The position numbers and the translations under genes are program-made. The notes below the pieces were generated by a model. That model was not told the DNA's origin. It saw nothing but the letters and a program-made list of their open reading frames with translations, and searched no databases. Positions 10,206 to 18,111 of a DNA stretch of 34,259 nt are shown here, piece by piece (position 1 is the first letter of the stretch; each line of letters begins with the position of its first letter). This stretch comes from Syntrophus sp. (in: bacteria) (GTDB lineage: Bacteria; Desulfobacterota; Syntrophia; Syntrophales; UBA8958): the NCBI GenBank assembly GCA_025355725.1, contig JANXZC010000059.1, forward strand, positions 1 through 34,259, written 5' to 3'.

Positions 10206-11015
10206 ATGATTAAAGCGATTGTCATGGGTGCAGGCGGCAGGATGGGAGGAAGAATAAGCACTTTGATTGCTGCCACTGAAGGCGTAGAAGTCGTGGCGGG
10301 AGTTGAAAAAAAAGGACATCCCGTGGTCGGAAAAGATCTGGGAGAAATGCTCGGATTGGGTAAATCAGGCATAAACATCGTTGATGACCTGAAAAAGGTG
10401 ATTGACAGCGGGGATGTGATAATTGACTTTACCCATCACGAAACTTCTTTGCAAAACCTGGAGCTGGCCGCGAGGAAAGGGAAGCCGATTGTCATCGGTA
10501 CTACGGGCTTTACCGCAGAGGAATTGAAAAAGGCCCAGAAGTTTGCGAAAAAGACCCCCTGTGTCCTTGCCCCCAATATGAGCGTCGGCGTCAATGTCAT
10601 GTTCAAGATTCTGGAAAATGTGGCGACAATCTTGGGGAACGACTATGATGTCGAGATCGTGGAGGCCCATCATAACCTGAAAAAGGACGCACCCAGCGGT
10701 ACGGCCATGAAGATGGCTCAGATTATTGCCGCCGCTCTCGACCGAAACCTTGACAAAGAAGGAATATATACACGAAAAGGGATGATCGGGGAGAGATCCA
10801 AGACCGAGATCGGTATTCAGACTATCAGAGGCGGGGATATCGTTGGCGAACATAATGTGATGTTTGTTACCAATGGAGAGCGCCTGGAGTTCATTCACCG
10901 CGCCCATAATCGGGATAATTTCGCCCGCGGGGCAATCCGCGCCGCCAAATGGGTTATCAGCCAGAAAAGTGGCCTTTACGACATGCAGGATGTCCTCGGC
11001 TTGAGAACAAGCTGA
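10206..11015 (+). CDS. dapB: 4-hydroxy-tetrahydrodipicolinate reductase
   Basis: DapB reduces the DapA product with NAD(P)H. The N-terminal dinucleotide-binding motif GAGGRMGGRI lies at residues 8-17, and the substrate-binding signature EAHHNLKKDAPSGTA near 156 is complete. The length of 269 aa is normal. AAGGAGA precedes the ATG. It is followed after one base by folK, rather than by the dapL found at this place in some relatives, so the DAP aminotransferase route must be encoded elsewhere. Confidence 0.97.
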   Translation: MIKAIVMGAGGRMGGRISTLIAATEGVEVVAGVEKKGHPVVGKDLGEMLGLGKSGINIVDDLKKVIDSGDVIIDFTHHETSLQNLELAARKGKPIVIGTTGFTAEELKKAQKFAKKTPCVLAPNMSVGVNVMFKILENVATILGNDYDVEIVEAHHNLKKDAPSGTAMKMAQIIAAALDRNLDKEGIYTRKGMIGERSKTEIGIQTIRGGDIVGEHNVMFVTNGERLEFIHRAHNRDNFARGAIRAAKWVISQKSGLYDMQDVLGLRTS

Positions 11016-11016
11016 T

Positions 11017-11532
11017 ATGGCGCTGAGAGGGGTCATTGCATATGTCGGCGTCGGTTCGAATCTCGAAGAACCGCTTCGGCAATGCCGATTGGCCCTTCAA
11101 AATCTTGATACCCTCAATGGTACCCGGATATTGAGGACATCTTCATTTTACCGGACGGAACCGGTTGGCGTCAGGGAACAGGCTCCTTTTATCAATGCCG
11201 TTGCCGAGATCCGGACTAAACTGCCGGCGAGAACACTTTTAGGGGCACTTAAGGCTATCGAGCAGGAGATGGGACGACGTGAGTCTTTGCGATGGGGACC
11301 CCGGGTCATCGATCTTGACATACTTCTGTATGGTCAGGATCTTGTGCAGGAAGAGGATCTCGTCATTCCCCATCCGGAGTTCCATAAGCGCCGTTTTGTC
11401 TTGGCCCCTTTATGCGAGATTTCCTCTTATGTGATCCATCCTGCCTTTGGTATAACCATGCAGGGATTATTAAGTCGCCTCGGAGACGGTGACGTAGGGG
11501 ACGTCGTGAAGATACAACGGGCAGATGGTTAA
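11017..11532 (+). CDS. folK: 2-amino-4-hydroxy-6-hydroxymethyldihydropteridine pyrophosphokinase
   Basis: FolK transfers pyrophosphate from ATP to the pterin precursor in folate synthesis. The N-terminal GVGSNL and the family signature RWGPRVIDLDILLYG, followed by IPHPEFHKRRFVLAPL, are all present. At 171 aa it is the normal single-domain size. The ATG is one base beyond the dapB stop and no clear ribosome binding site is present, so its translation probably depends on dapB. Confidence 0.95.
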   Translation: MALRGVIAYVGVGSNLEEPLRQCRLALQNLDTLNGTRILRTSSFYRTEPVGVREQAPFINAVAEIRTKLPARTLLGALKAIEQEMGRRESLRWGPRVIDLDILLYGQDLVQEEDLVIPHPEFHKRRFVLAPLCEISSYVIHPAFGITMQGLLSRLGDGDVGDVVKIQRADG

Positions 11533-11538
11533 AGAGAA

Positions 11539-11802
11539 ATGATCATAAGACTTATCATATCTATTGTTTTATTTTATATTGTCTACAGGATTGGGAAGCT
11601 GCTTTTTATGCCGGGTGGCAAAACGGTCAAACCGATTCCGAAGCGTCATCAGGAAAATCTGACGGGAGGAGAAGATCTCGTTGAAGACCCCTGTTGCCAT
11701 ACATACATTCCGATCAGCGACGCCCTCGCATGGAAAGGGCCGGATAAAAATCATTATTTTTGCAGTCAAAAGTGTCTTGAACAATACCGGGAAAATCATT
11801 AG
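11539..11802 (+). CDS. Small membrane-anchored protein with a Cys-rich (YHS/TRASH-like) C-terminus
   Basis: This 87-aa protein starts with one hydrophobic helix (about residues 3-24), then a short basic and polar linker, then a C-terminal domain of about 45 residues. That domain has the pattern DPCCHTYIPISDALAW...HYFCSQKCLEQY. The pairs CC and C-x3-C with nearby aromatics resemble the small metal-binding TRASH/YHS-type domains of PP0621-like proteins. A metal role is inferred from the cysteines. It sits 6 bases after folK in the same train; no function is known from context. Confidence 0.75.
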   Translation: MIIRLIISIVLFYIVYRIGKLLFMPGGKTVKPIPKRHQENLTGGEDLVEDPCCHTYIPISDALAWKGPDKNHYFCSQKCLEQYRENH

Positions 11803-11825
11803 AACTGTGAATAACGGGAGGGACT

Positions 11826-12473
11826 ATGAAGTTTTTTATTGATACAGCCAATATTGAAGAGATTAAAGAAGCAAAGAGTTTGGGAATGGTTGATGGGGTA
11901 ACGACGAATCCCAGTCTGATTGCCAGGGAAAAGAAGAGTTTTGAAGCTGTCGTTAAAGAAATTCTGAAGGTAATCGATGGACCGGTCAGCCTTGAGGTTA
12001 TGAGTCTTGATGTCGACGGCATGTTCAAAGAAGGGAAGAAACTTATGAAGCTCGGGGATCAGGTTGTCATCAAGGTACCCATGACAATGGACGGCCTGAA
12101 GGCAACGCGACGATTTGCGGCTGAAGGAATTCCCGTTAACCAGACATTGATCTTCTCACCTCTCCAGGCACTGATGGCCGCGAAGGCCGGAGCTGCCTAC
12201 GCAAGTCCTTTCGTAGGCAGACTCGACGACATCGCCCATGACGGCATGGCCCTCGTGGAACAGATTCTGACGATTTATGATCAGTACGGCTATGATACGG
12301 AAGTCATTGTCGCCAGCGTCAGGCATCCGGGGCACGTCCTTGAGGCCGCCATGATGGGTGCTGATATTGCGACCATTCCTTTCAAGGTCATCCAACAGTT
12401 GGCCCAGCATCCCCTCACCGACAGGGGTGTTGACACCTTTCTGGCGGACTGGAAAAAGGTTCCCAAAAAATGA
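11826..12473 (+). CDS. Transaldolase / fructose-6-phosphate aldolase-like (small TAL family)
   Basis: This 215-aa protein belongs to the short transaldolase family (TalC/FSA/MipB), class I aldolases acting on sugar phosphates in the cytoplasm. The N-terminus [13 protein letters not shown] and GVTTNPSLI are diagnostic, and the Schiff-base Lys is in VIKVPMT (about residue 84). GRLDDI and ASVRHPGHV also match. Whether it is a true transaldolase (sedoheptulose-7-P donor) or an F6P aldolase cannot be decided from motifs. A good GGGAGG ribosome binding site precedes the ATG. Confidence 0.93.
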   Translation: MKFFIDTANIEEIKEAKSLGMVDGVTTNPSLIAREKKSFEAVVKEILKVIDGPVSLEVMSLDVDGMFKEGKKLMKLGDQVVIKVPMTMDGLKATRRFAAEGIPVNQTLIFSPLQALMAAKAGAAYASPFVGRLDDIAHDGMALVEQILTIYDQYGYDTEVIVASVRHPGHVLEAAMMGADIATIPFKVIQQLAQHPLTDRGVDTFLADWKKVPKK

Positions 12474-12488
12474 TCGAAAGAGATCACT

Positions 12489-13106
12489 ATGATTGACTAC
12501 CTGCAAAGGTACTTCGACACCCTGCCCATAGCGCCGGAAAACAGGAAGATCATCAATCTGCCCAATACTATTACTATGCTCCGGATCTCGTTTATTCCGG
12601 TGCTGTTTCTGCTCTTGTTATCACCAGATCAGACAATGAGTCTGGTGATTGCTGGACTCTTCATCGCCGTATCATTTACGGATCTGTTGGACGGCTATAT
12701 TGCCAGGAGATACAACATTGTAACGACGATGGGGAAATTCCTCGATCCTATCGCTGACAAGCTCGTCATCAACACGGCGATGATTTTAATGATTCCCATT
12801 GGCAGGATCCCCGCCTGGGTTGTCGCCATTGTCGTTATCCGCGATTTTACCGTCGACGGGATAAGAAATATCGCTTCTTCGGGAGGCCACATCATCTCGG
12901 CAAGCTGGTTGGGAAAGCAGAAGACCCTTTGTCAGGTCTTTGCCGTCTCTGCCCTTATGATTCATTATCCCTTTCTCGGGGCGGACGCCCATGTTGTCGG
13001 CACTACTATTCTTTATCTGGCCCTCTTTCTAAGCGTTTATTCGGGCCTTGATTACCTTGTTAAATTTTACCGTCACGTTATCCGTGAAAGAGGTTCAAAT
13101 CCATGA
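12489..13106 (+). CDS. pgsA: CDP-diacylglycerol-glycerol-3-phosphate 3-phosphatidyltransferase
   Basis: PgsA makes phosphatidylglycerol phosphate, the first step to phosphatidylglycerol, in the inner membrane. The CDP-alcohol phosphatidyltransferase motif is complete: D-G-x2-A-R-x8-G-x3-D-x3-D, seen as LDGYIARRYN...GKFLDPIADK near residues 60-85. Several hydrophobic helices follow. The 205-aa protein carries about 25 extra N-terminal residues before NLPNTITMLRI, where many homologues start. The stop overlaps the following hydrolase start in an ATGA junction. Other CDP-alcohol transferases share the motif, so the substrate is likely but not proven. Confidence 0.9.
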   Translation: MIDYLQRYFDTLPIAPENRKIINLPNTITMLRISFIPVLFLLLLSPDQTMSLVIAGLFIAVSFTDLLDGYIARRYNIVTTMGKFLDPIADKLVINTAMILMIPIGRIPAWVVAIVVIRDFTVDGIRNIASSGGHIISASWLGKQKTLCQVFAVSALMIHYPFLGADAHVVGTTILYLALFLSVYSGLDYLVKFYRHVIRERGSNP

Positions 13107-13909
13107 CAAGTTCATTCGATTACAGTATTTTTGACCGACCGGAAATCCTCATGGCCCTCTTTTATCCAAGGCCTGAGTGGTCTTTCAATATGCCCCAAAA
13201 GGGTATTGAAACACTGATGATCCCTGTTGAGAGCAATGTGGAGATTCAGGCCCAGGTTTATTTAGCATCACCAGAGGCGCCAAATATTCTTCTTTTCCAT
13301 GGAAATGGCGAAATCGCCTCTGATTACCAGGATATTGCCCCCTTTTATACCAACAGGACAATCAATCTCATTGTTGTTGACTACCGGGGATATGGCAGAT
13401 CAACAGGGATGCCTTCGGTCAGATCCATGATGAAGGACTGCCACGCAATTTTTGCTTATTTTGAAGAATGGCTAAAGCAGAAAAAACTAAACGGCAAGTT
13501 TATTGTCATGGGACGTTCTCTCGGTAGCGCCCCCGCCCTGGAAATTGCAAATTCCTATCAGGAGGAGATCGACGGATTGATTATTGAAAGCGGCTTCGCC
13601 TATGCTGGCCCCTTATTACGACTTATGGGCGTCGATATAGAAGACTTGGGAATAAAAGAAGGGCAGGGATTCCGAAATGTCGAAAAAATCACGGGGTTTA
13701 AGAAGCCAACGCTCATCATTCATGCCCAGTACGATCAAATCATTGCCTTTCAGGAAGGACAGATCCTTTTCGACGAATGTTCGGCGAAAGAAAAAAGAAT
13801 GCTGCGTATTGCCGGAGCCAATCACAACAATGTGTTTTATGCCGGAATGACAGACTACATGGAGTCCATAGAGTGGCTGATCGCGCGAATCGAGGAACAA
13901 AAACCCTGA
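13103..13909 (+). CDS. Alpha/beta hydrolase
   Basis: This is a 268-aa serine hydrolase of the alpha/beta fold. The oxyanion region FHGNGE near residue 72, the nucleophile elbow GRSLGS (Ser near 142), the acid in HAQYDQII and the His in GANHNNVFY are in the expected order and spacing. Its sequence layout resembles the YfhR/BEM46-type peptidase-like hydrolases. No signal peptide is evident, so it is probably cytoplasmic. It overlaps pgsA by 4 bases. The substrate is unknown. Confidence 0.88.
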   Translation: MTSSFDYSIFDRPEILMALFYPRPEWSFNMPQKGIETLMIPVESNVEIQAQVYLASPEAPNILLFHGNGEIASDYQDIAPFYTNRTINLIVVDYRGYGRSTGMPSVRSMMKDCHAIFAYFEEWLKQKKLNGKFIVMGRSLGSAPALEIANSYQEEIDGLIIESGFAYAGPLLRLMGVDIEDLGIKEGQGFRNVEKITGFKKPTLIIHAQYDQIIAFQEGQILFDECSAKEKRMLRIAGANHNNVFYAGMTDYMESIEWLIARIEEQKP

Positions 13910-13936
13910 AAGAGAGGTTCATTCGGAACATTTTGA

Positions 13937-13963
13937 TTGACAAAATCATCCATCTGTTATAGT
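13937..13963 (+). promoter_or_regulatory. Candidate promoter for the tRNA-Gly/tRNA-Cys pair
   Basis: A perfect TTGACA (13937-13942) is followed, after a somewhat short 15-base spacer, by TATAGT (13958-13963). The tRNA-Gly gene starts 26 bases after the -10 box, a normal leader length for a tRNA transcript. Confidence 0.5.
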
Positions 13964-13988
13964 CAGCCACCTGAATTATCCTAGCTGA

Positions 13989-14063
13989 GCGGGCGTAACT
14001 CAGCGGTAGAGTGCCACCTTGCCAAGGTGGACGTCGACGGTTCGAATCCGTTCGCCCGCTCCA
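13989..14063 (+). tRNA. tRNA-Gly (GCC)
   Basis: This is a complete 75-base cloverleaf with encoded CCA. The acceptor stem GCGGGCG pairs perfectly with CGCCCGC, and the discriminator is T. The anticodon stem CCACC/GGTGG holds loop TTGCCAA, anticodon GCC. The T-arm carries GGTTCGAATCC. Confidence 0.97.
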
Positions 14064-14072
14064 GATATTATT

Positions 14073-14148
14073 GGCGGCATAGCCAAGTGGCTAAGGCAAC
14101 GGTCTGCAAAACCGTTATTCACCGGTTCGAATCCGGTTGCCGCCTCCA
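14073..14148 (+). tRNA. tRNA-Cys (GCA)
   Basis: This is a complete 76-base cloverleaf with encoded CCA. The acceptor stem GGCGGCA pairs with TGCCGCC, and the discriminator is T. The anticodon stem ACGGT/ACCGT holds CTGCAAA, anticodon GCA. It lies 9 bases after tRNA-Gly and is probably co-transcribed with it. Confidence 0.97.
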
Positions 14149-14225
14149 CATAAAACTAAGGGGTTACGGATTCCATGGATTCTTTAAACCCTCGAAATAA
14201 AAAGCGGTTGTGAAGCAGATATTTT

Positions 14226-14269
14226 AGGCGGTTGGTATCTCTATGGGGATCATTAACCGCCTTTTTTTA
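14226..14269 (+). terminator. Rho-independent terminator after the tRNA genes
   Basis: AGGCGGTT (14226-14233) pairs with AACCGCCT (14255-14262) around a ~21-base loop, followed by a run of T. The rest of 14149-14364 holds no gene I can support. Confidence 0.7.
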
Positions 14270-14364
14270 TTATTTGTGGCGATCAAATAAATGGCTTAAT
14301 TTATGAGCATTAAGCTTCGCTTTCCCTTTGACGGGAGAGGATGGTTGTTAAAAGGGAGGTAACA

Positions 14365-15876
14365 TTGCAGGTAAAAGTTGAGAATGACCGACTATATTTA
14401 AAAAAATCTCGTGAGGCCGTGGCTATTTTTCTTTTTGAAGGTAAGCTGCCTGGCGAGGGAATGGTTCCCGTTATTGACAAGGCAGCCGGCGGTTTAATTC
14501 GGCAAATCTGGAAGGAGAAAGACTTCGAAGGCAAGCTTCACCAGACTGCTGTCCTATATCCCCGAGGCGCTGCCGACATCCGGCGCGTAATTCTGATCGG
14601 CCTTGGAAAACGTCCTGATTTTTCTGCTGATAAGATGCGCAGCGCCAGCGCCAAAGCGGGGCAAACGGCGCGTTCGCTGAAAGTCAAGTCCCTGGCCGTG
14701 GCCCTGGATGCCGGCGAGCTTGGATTGTCATGGCAAATTGCCGCGGAAGCGAACGTTGAAGGAACCATCCTCGGCCTTTATCAGTTTACGGATTTCAAAA
14801 CCCTGGACCGGGAAACCATCAGCGAGGTTGAGCTTCTATGTATCCTGATCCAGGACAATAAAATTATTCCCCTTGTCAAAAAGGCTGCCGAAAGGGCGGA
14901 AAAGATATGCCGGGCTGTTTATCTCACAAGAAACATGGTCTCTGCCCCTGCCAATGAGATGACTCCCACGATTATGGCCCGGGAAGCCCTCAATATTGCC
15001 AAGGGTCATAAGAAAATAAAAACGACTATCCTGGATGCTGCTGATATGAAGCGGCTAGGAATGAATGCACTTTTGGGGGTAGCAAGAGGAAGCGAGGAAC
15101 CTCCAAAATTCATCATCATCGAATATCGAGGGGCAGGGAAGGAGCAACCACCGGTTGTTCTTGTCGGGAAGGCCCTCACTTTCGACAGTGGCGGTATCTC
15201 CCTCAAACCTGCGGAAAAAATGGATGAGATGAAAACCGACATGGCGGGAGGAGCTGCCGTTATTGGCGCCGTCAGTGCGGCAGCGGAGTTGCACTTGCCC
15301 GTTAATATCGTGGGTTTGATACCGGCTACGGAAAACCTCCCCGGAGGAAAGGCCTACAAGCCGGGAGATATCCTCAAATCCATGTCGGGGAAGACCATTG
15401 AAGTGATCAATACAGACGCGGAAGGGAGGTTGATCTTGGCCGACGCCCTTGCCTATGCGGGGCGGTTCAAACCGGCGGCGATTATTGACATAGCGACCCT
15501 GACCGGGGCCTGCATCGTAGCCCTGGGCGATCATGTCATGGGGATGATGGGGACGGATGAAAACCTGAAAACCAGAATCAAAAAGGCGTCGGAACAGACC
15601 GGCGAATTGCTCTGGGAACTCCCGCTCTGGGAAAACTATCAAGACCTTGTCAAAAGCGATATTGCCGATTACAAGAACTCTACCGGCAGGCCGGGGGGGG
15701 CGATCACCGCTGCCGCCTTCCTTAGTAAATTTGTCGGTCCCTATCCCTGGGTTCATCTCGACATCGCCGGACCCGCCTGGCTGACCAAAGACCAGGCTTA
15801 TAATCCAAAAGGGGCTTCAGGAGCAGGGGTCCGTCTGTTTGTGCAACTGCTGACTAACTGGTCGGATGTTGACTGA
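14365..15876 (+). CDS. pepA: Leucyl aminopeptidase (M17)
   Basis: PepA is a cytosolic two-metal aminopeptidase of family M17. The metal- and substrate-binding segments VGKALTFDSGGISLKP and KTDMAGGAA, and the signature NTDAEGRLILADAL, are intact in the C-terminal catalytic half; the N-terminal half matches the family's regulatory domain. I place the start at TTG 14365 because GGGAGG sits 5 bases upstream (14354-14359). The ATG at 14341 would put that site inside the gene. From the TTG the protein has 503 aa. The oppD gene follows after 6 bases. Confidence 0.95.
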   Translation: MQVKVENDRLYLKKSREAVAIFLFEGKLPGEGMVPVIDKAAGGLIRQIWKEKDFEGKLHQTAVLYPRGAADIRRVILIGLGKRPDFSADKMRSASAKAGQTARSLKVKSLAVALDAGELGLSWQIAAEANVEGTILGLYQFTDFKTLDRETISEVELLCILIQDNKIIPLVKKAAERAEKICRAVYLTRNMVSAPANEMTPTIMAREALNIAKGHKKIKTTILDAADMKRLGMNALLGVARGSEEPPKFIIIEYRGAGKEQPPVVLVGKALTFDSGGISLKPAEKMDEMKTDMAGGAAVIGAVSAAAELHLPVNIVGLIPATENLPGGKAYKPGDILKSMSGKTIEVINTDAEGRLILADALAYAGRFKPAAIIDIATLTGACIVALGDHVMGMMGTDENLKTRIKKASEQTGELLWELPLWENYQDLVKSDIADYKNSTGRPGGAITAAAFLSKFVGPYPWVHLDIAGPAWLTKDQAYNPKGASGAGVRLFVQLLTNWSDVD

Positions 15877-15882
15877 GGACTC

Positions 15883-16866
15883 ATGAACATGTCTCCGGTC
15901 CTCGCAGTTGATAACCTTTCGACCTGGTTCGATACCGAGCAGGGGGCACTGAAAGCCGTAGATGAGGTCAGCTTTCAATTATACGCGGGAGACACCCTCG
16001 GTATCGTAGGTGAATCGGGATGCGGAAAGACGGTCCTGTCCTTATCCATAATGCGTCTTGTTCCCACGCCTCCCGGGAGATATGTCTCCGGACAAATTAA
16101 AATGAATGGTCTCGATCTTCTCTCCCTATCCGAGACGGAGATGCGAAAGGTGCGTGGGAAATCCATTTCGATGATCTTTCAGGAACCGATGACCTCCCTG
16201 AATCCTGTCTTCCGAATAGGCGCTCAGGTTAGTGAGACAATCAGGCTGCATCAGGGATGCAATCGCACCGAATCCCATCAAAAAGCCATAGAGATGCTCC
16301 GTCTGGTCGGGATCGAGGTTCCTGAGAAAAGAATCAACGACTACCCTCACCAGCTCAGTGGCGGCATGAGACAACGGGTCATGATCGCTATGGCCTTGGC
16401 TTGTCATCCCCGGTTGATGCTTGCCGATGAACCGACAACGGCTCTCGATGTTACTATTCAAGCACAGATACTCGCATTGATCAATGATCTCAAGAGGGAG
16501 ATGGGAACCTCCGTGATCCTGATAACCCACGACCTGGGGGTTATTGCGGAAAACGCGCAGCATGTTGCCATAATGTATGCAGGAAAGTTCGTTGAATATG
16601 CAGATGTAAAGGACTTATTTGCCCACCCCCTTCACCCCTACACCGAGGGACTGCTCCATTCTATTCCCCGGATTGAGGGATATTATAGCCGTGATAAACG
16701 CCTCCCCATTATTCCCGGGGTAGTTCCCGATCTCAGCCGACTTCCGCAGGGATGCCGATTTCAAGAACGTTGTCCCGATGTGATGCCGATATGCAGGGAT
16801 GAGGAGCCTGCCTTGATTGGGCAAAGTAATCCCAAACGATACGTGCGATGCTGGAAATATCAATAA
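15883..16866 (+). CDS. Oligopeptide/dipeptide ABC transporter ATPase (OppD/DppD type)
   Basis: This is the cytoplasmic ATPase of a peptide importer. Walker A is GESGCGKT (about residues 43-50), the ABC signature LSGGMRQR, Walker B LMLADEPTTALD, and the switch His is in ITHDLG. The C-terminal oligopeptide-type extension ends with a Cys-rich stretch (GCRFQERCPDVMPIC) typical of OppD/DppD. Two ATGs (15883, 15889) are possible. Permease and binding-protein genes are absent from both sides, so the partner permease is unknown. Confidence 0.93.
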   Translation: MNMSPVLAVDNLSTWFDTEQGALKAVDEVSFQLYAGDTLGIVGESGCGKTVLSLSIMRLVPTPPGRYVSGQIKMNGLDLLSLSETEMRKVRGKSISMIFQEPMTSLNPVFRIGAQVSETIRLHQGCNRTESHQKAIEMLRLVGIEVPEKRINDYPHQLSGGMRQRVMIAMALACHPRLMLADEPTTALDVTIQAQILALINDLKREMGTSVILITHDLGVIAENAQHVAIMYAGKFVEYADVKDLFAHPLHPYTEGLLHSIPRIEGYYSRDKRLPIIPGVVPDLSRLPQGCRFQERCPDVMPICRDEEPALIGQSNPKRYVRCWKYQ

Positions 16867-16867
16867 A

Positions 16868-17695
16868 ATGACCTCACCACTGTTAGACGTCCATGAACTG
16901 CATAAGTCTTTCCCCCTTCAGGGGGGATATTTTGCTTCTTCCCAAGAAAAATGTCTTGCTGTCCAGGACGTCAGCCTGAGCCTCTATGAAGGTGAAACCC
17001 TTGGTATTGTCGGGGAAAGCGGCTGCGGTAAAACCACCCTGGCAAGAATGCTCGCCCATATTGAAAAACCTACGGCTGGAGAAATCAGATATAGAGGTCA
17101 AAATATTTTTAATTTCGACAAAAAACAACTAAAGGCTTATCGAAGGAAAGCACAGTTCATCTTTCAGGATCCCTATGCCTCTCTTAATCCGCGACTGACG
17201 GCTGGAGAAATAATCGCGGAACCATTTACCATTCATCGCCGTGACCTACCTCAAGATATCGATAGCAATCTGGAAAGTATCATGAAGATGGTTGGTTTAT
17301 CAAGAGACCAGGAGCGGCGCTATCCCCATGAATTCAGCGGCGGTCAACGGCAGAGAATAGGGATTGCCAGAGCTATTGCCCTGCGACCGGAGATCATTAT
17401 TGCCGATGAACCGGTTTCAGCCCTAGATGTGTCGGTCCAGGCCCAGATCCTGAATTTACTGAAGGATCTTCAGGACGAATTCAATCTAACCTACATTTTT
17501 ATTTCACATGACATGGGGGTTATACGTTTCATAAGCGACAGAATTGCCGTTATGTATCGGGGACGTATTGTCGAAATAGCAAGCAATCAAGAACTATTTG
17601 AGAACCCTCAACATCCTTATACAAGAACGCTCCTCGATGCGGTCCCCCGCCTTGACAAAGGTCCGCAGATGAAGAGAGAATATCTGAACAAATAA
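16868..17695 (+). CDS. Oligopeptide/dipeptide ABC transporter ATPase (OppF/DppF type)
   Basis: This is the second ATPase of the peptide importer pair. Walker A is GESGCGKTT, the signature EFSGGQRQRIGIARA, Walker B IIIADEPVSALD, and the switch His is in FISHDMG. I chose ATG 16868, one base past the oppD stop, giving 275 aa that begin MTSPLLDVHEL; a longer frame from 16817 overlaps oppD and is unlikely. The short C-terminus after HPYTRTLLDAVP is lighter than in some OppF proteins, but no break is visible. A strong hairpin follows at 17828. Confidence 0.92.
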   Translation: MTSPLLDVHELHKSFPLQGGYFASSQEKCLAVQDVSLSLYEGETLGIVGESGCGKTTLARMLAHIEKPTAGEIRYRGQNIFNFDKKQLKAYRRKAQFIFQDPYASLNPRLTAGEIIAEPFTIHRRDLPQDIDSNLESIMKMVGLSRDQERRYPHEFSGGQRQRIGIARAIALRPEIIIADEPVSALDVSVQAQILNLLKDLQDEFNLTYIFISHDMGVIRFISDRIAVMYRGRIVEIASNQELFENPQHPYTRTLLDAVPRLDKGPQMKREYLNK

Positions 17696-17827
17696 CTTGA
17701 TTTTATAAAAAACAGATGATAGCGGGTTCGTACTGGTAGGAGTTCAAATTATCCTTATATGCCGGTCCAATGAGAAAAAACCGGTGGAGCAGGTCAGGAT
17801 TGAAGAAATATTTGAGCCGTGTTTTTG

Positions 17828-17869
17828 AACCATAATGGATTTTATTTCCTAATCCGTTGTGGTTTTTTT
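17828..17869 (+). terminator. Strong hairpin plus T-run before the cold-shock gene
   Basis: Fourteen base pairs (17828-17841 with 17851-17864, two of them G-T) close a 9-base loop and are followed by a T-run. It reads as a terminator for the opp genes. It ends only about 17 bases before the csp ribosome binding site, so it may also lie in the csp leader and act as an attenuator. Confidence 0.75.
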
Positions 17870-17900
17870 ATTTTTCAGCGAATGGAAAGGAGGGAGTATT

Positions 17901-18101
17901 GTGGCAGAAGGTAAAGTTAAGTGGTTTAACGAGAAGAAGGGATGGGGTTTTATTGAAAATGATGAAGGAGGAGATGTCTTTGTTCATTTCAGCGCCATCC
18001 AGGGATCTGGATTCAAAACTCTTTTTGAATCACAGCGGGTCAGCTTTGATATCGAGCAGGGGAATAAGGGCCCGGCAGCCGTCAATGTTCAGCCCATATA
18101 G
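17901..18101 (+). CDS. Cold-shock protein (CspA family)
   Basis: This is a 66-aa single cold-shock domain that binds single-stranded RNA and DNA. RNP1 is KGWGFI and RNP2 is VFVHF, with the usual N-terminus EGKVKWFN. The start is the GTG at 17901, preceded by AAAGGAGGG with 6 bases between. The open frame upstream to 17859 is non-coding by context. It is monocistronic: a hairpin stands before it and another just after its stop. Confidence 0.95.
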   Translation: MAEGKVKWFNEKKGWGFIENDEGGDVFVHFSAIQGSGFKTLFESQRVSFDIEQGNKGPAAVNVQPI

Positions 18102-18111
18102 GCAATAATCC

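Noticed and set aside
10365-11036. A 223-codon open frame on the - strand
   Set aside because: It is the shadow of dapB, which has complete family motifs.
12471-12486. Small hairpin TGATC-GAAAGA-GATCA at the transaldolase/pgsA junction
   Set aside because: Only 5 bp; likely chance, although it spans the stop and the binding site.
15055-15756. A 233-codon open frame on the - strand
   Set aside because: It is the shadow of pepA's conserved catalytic region.
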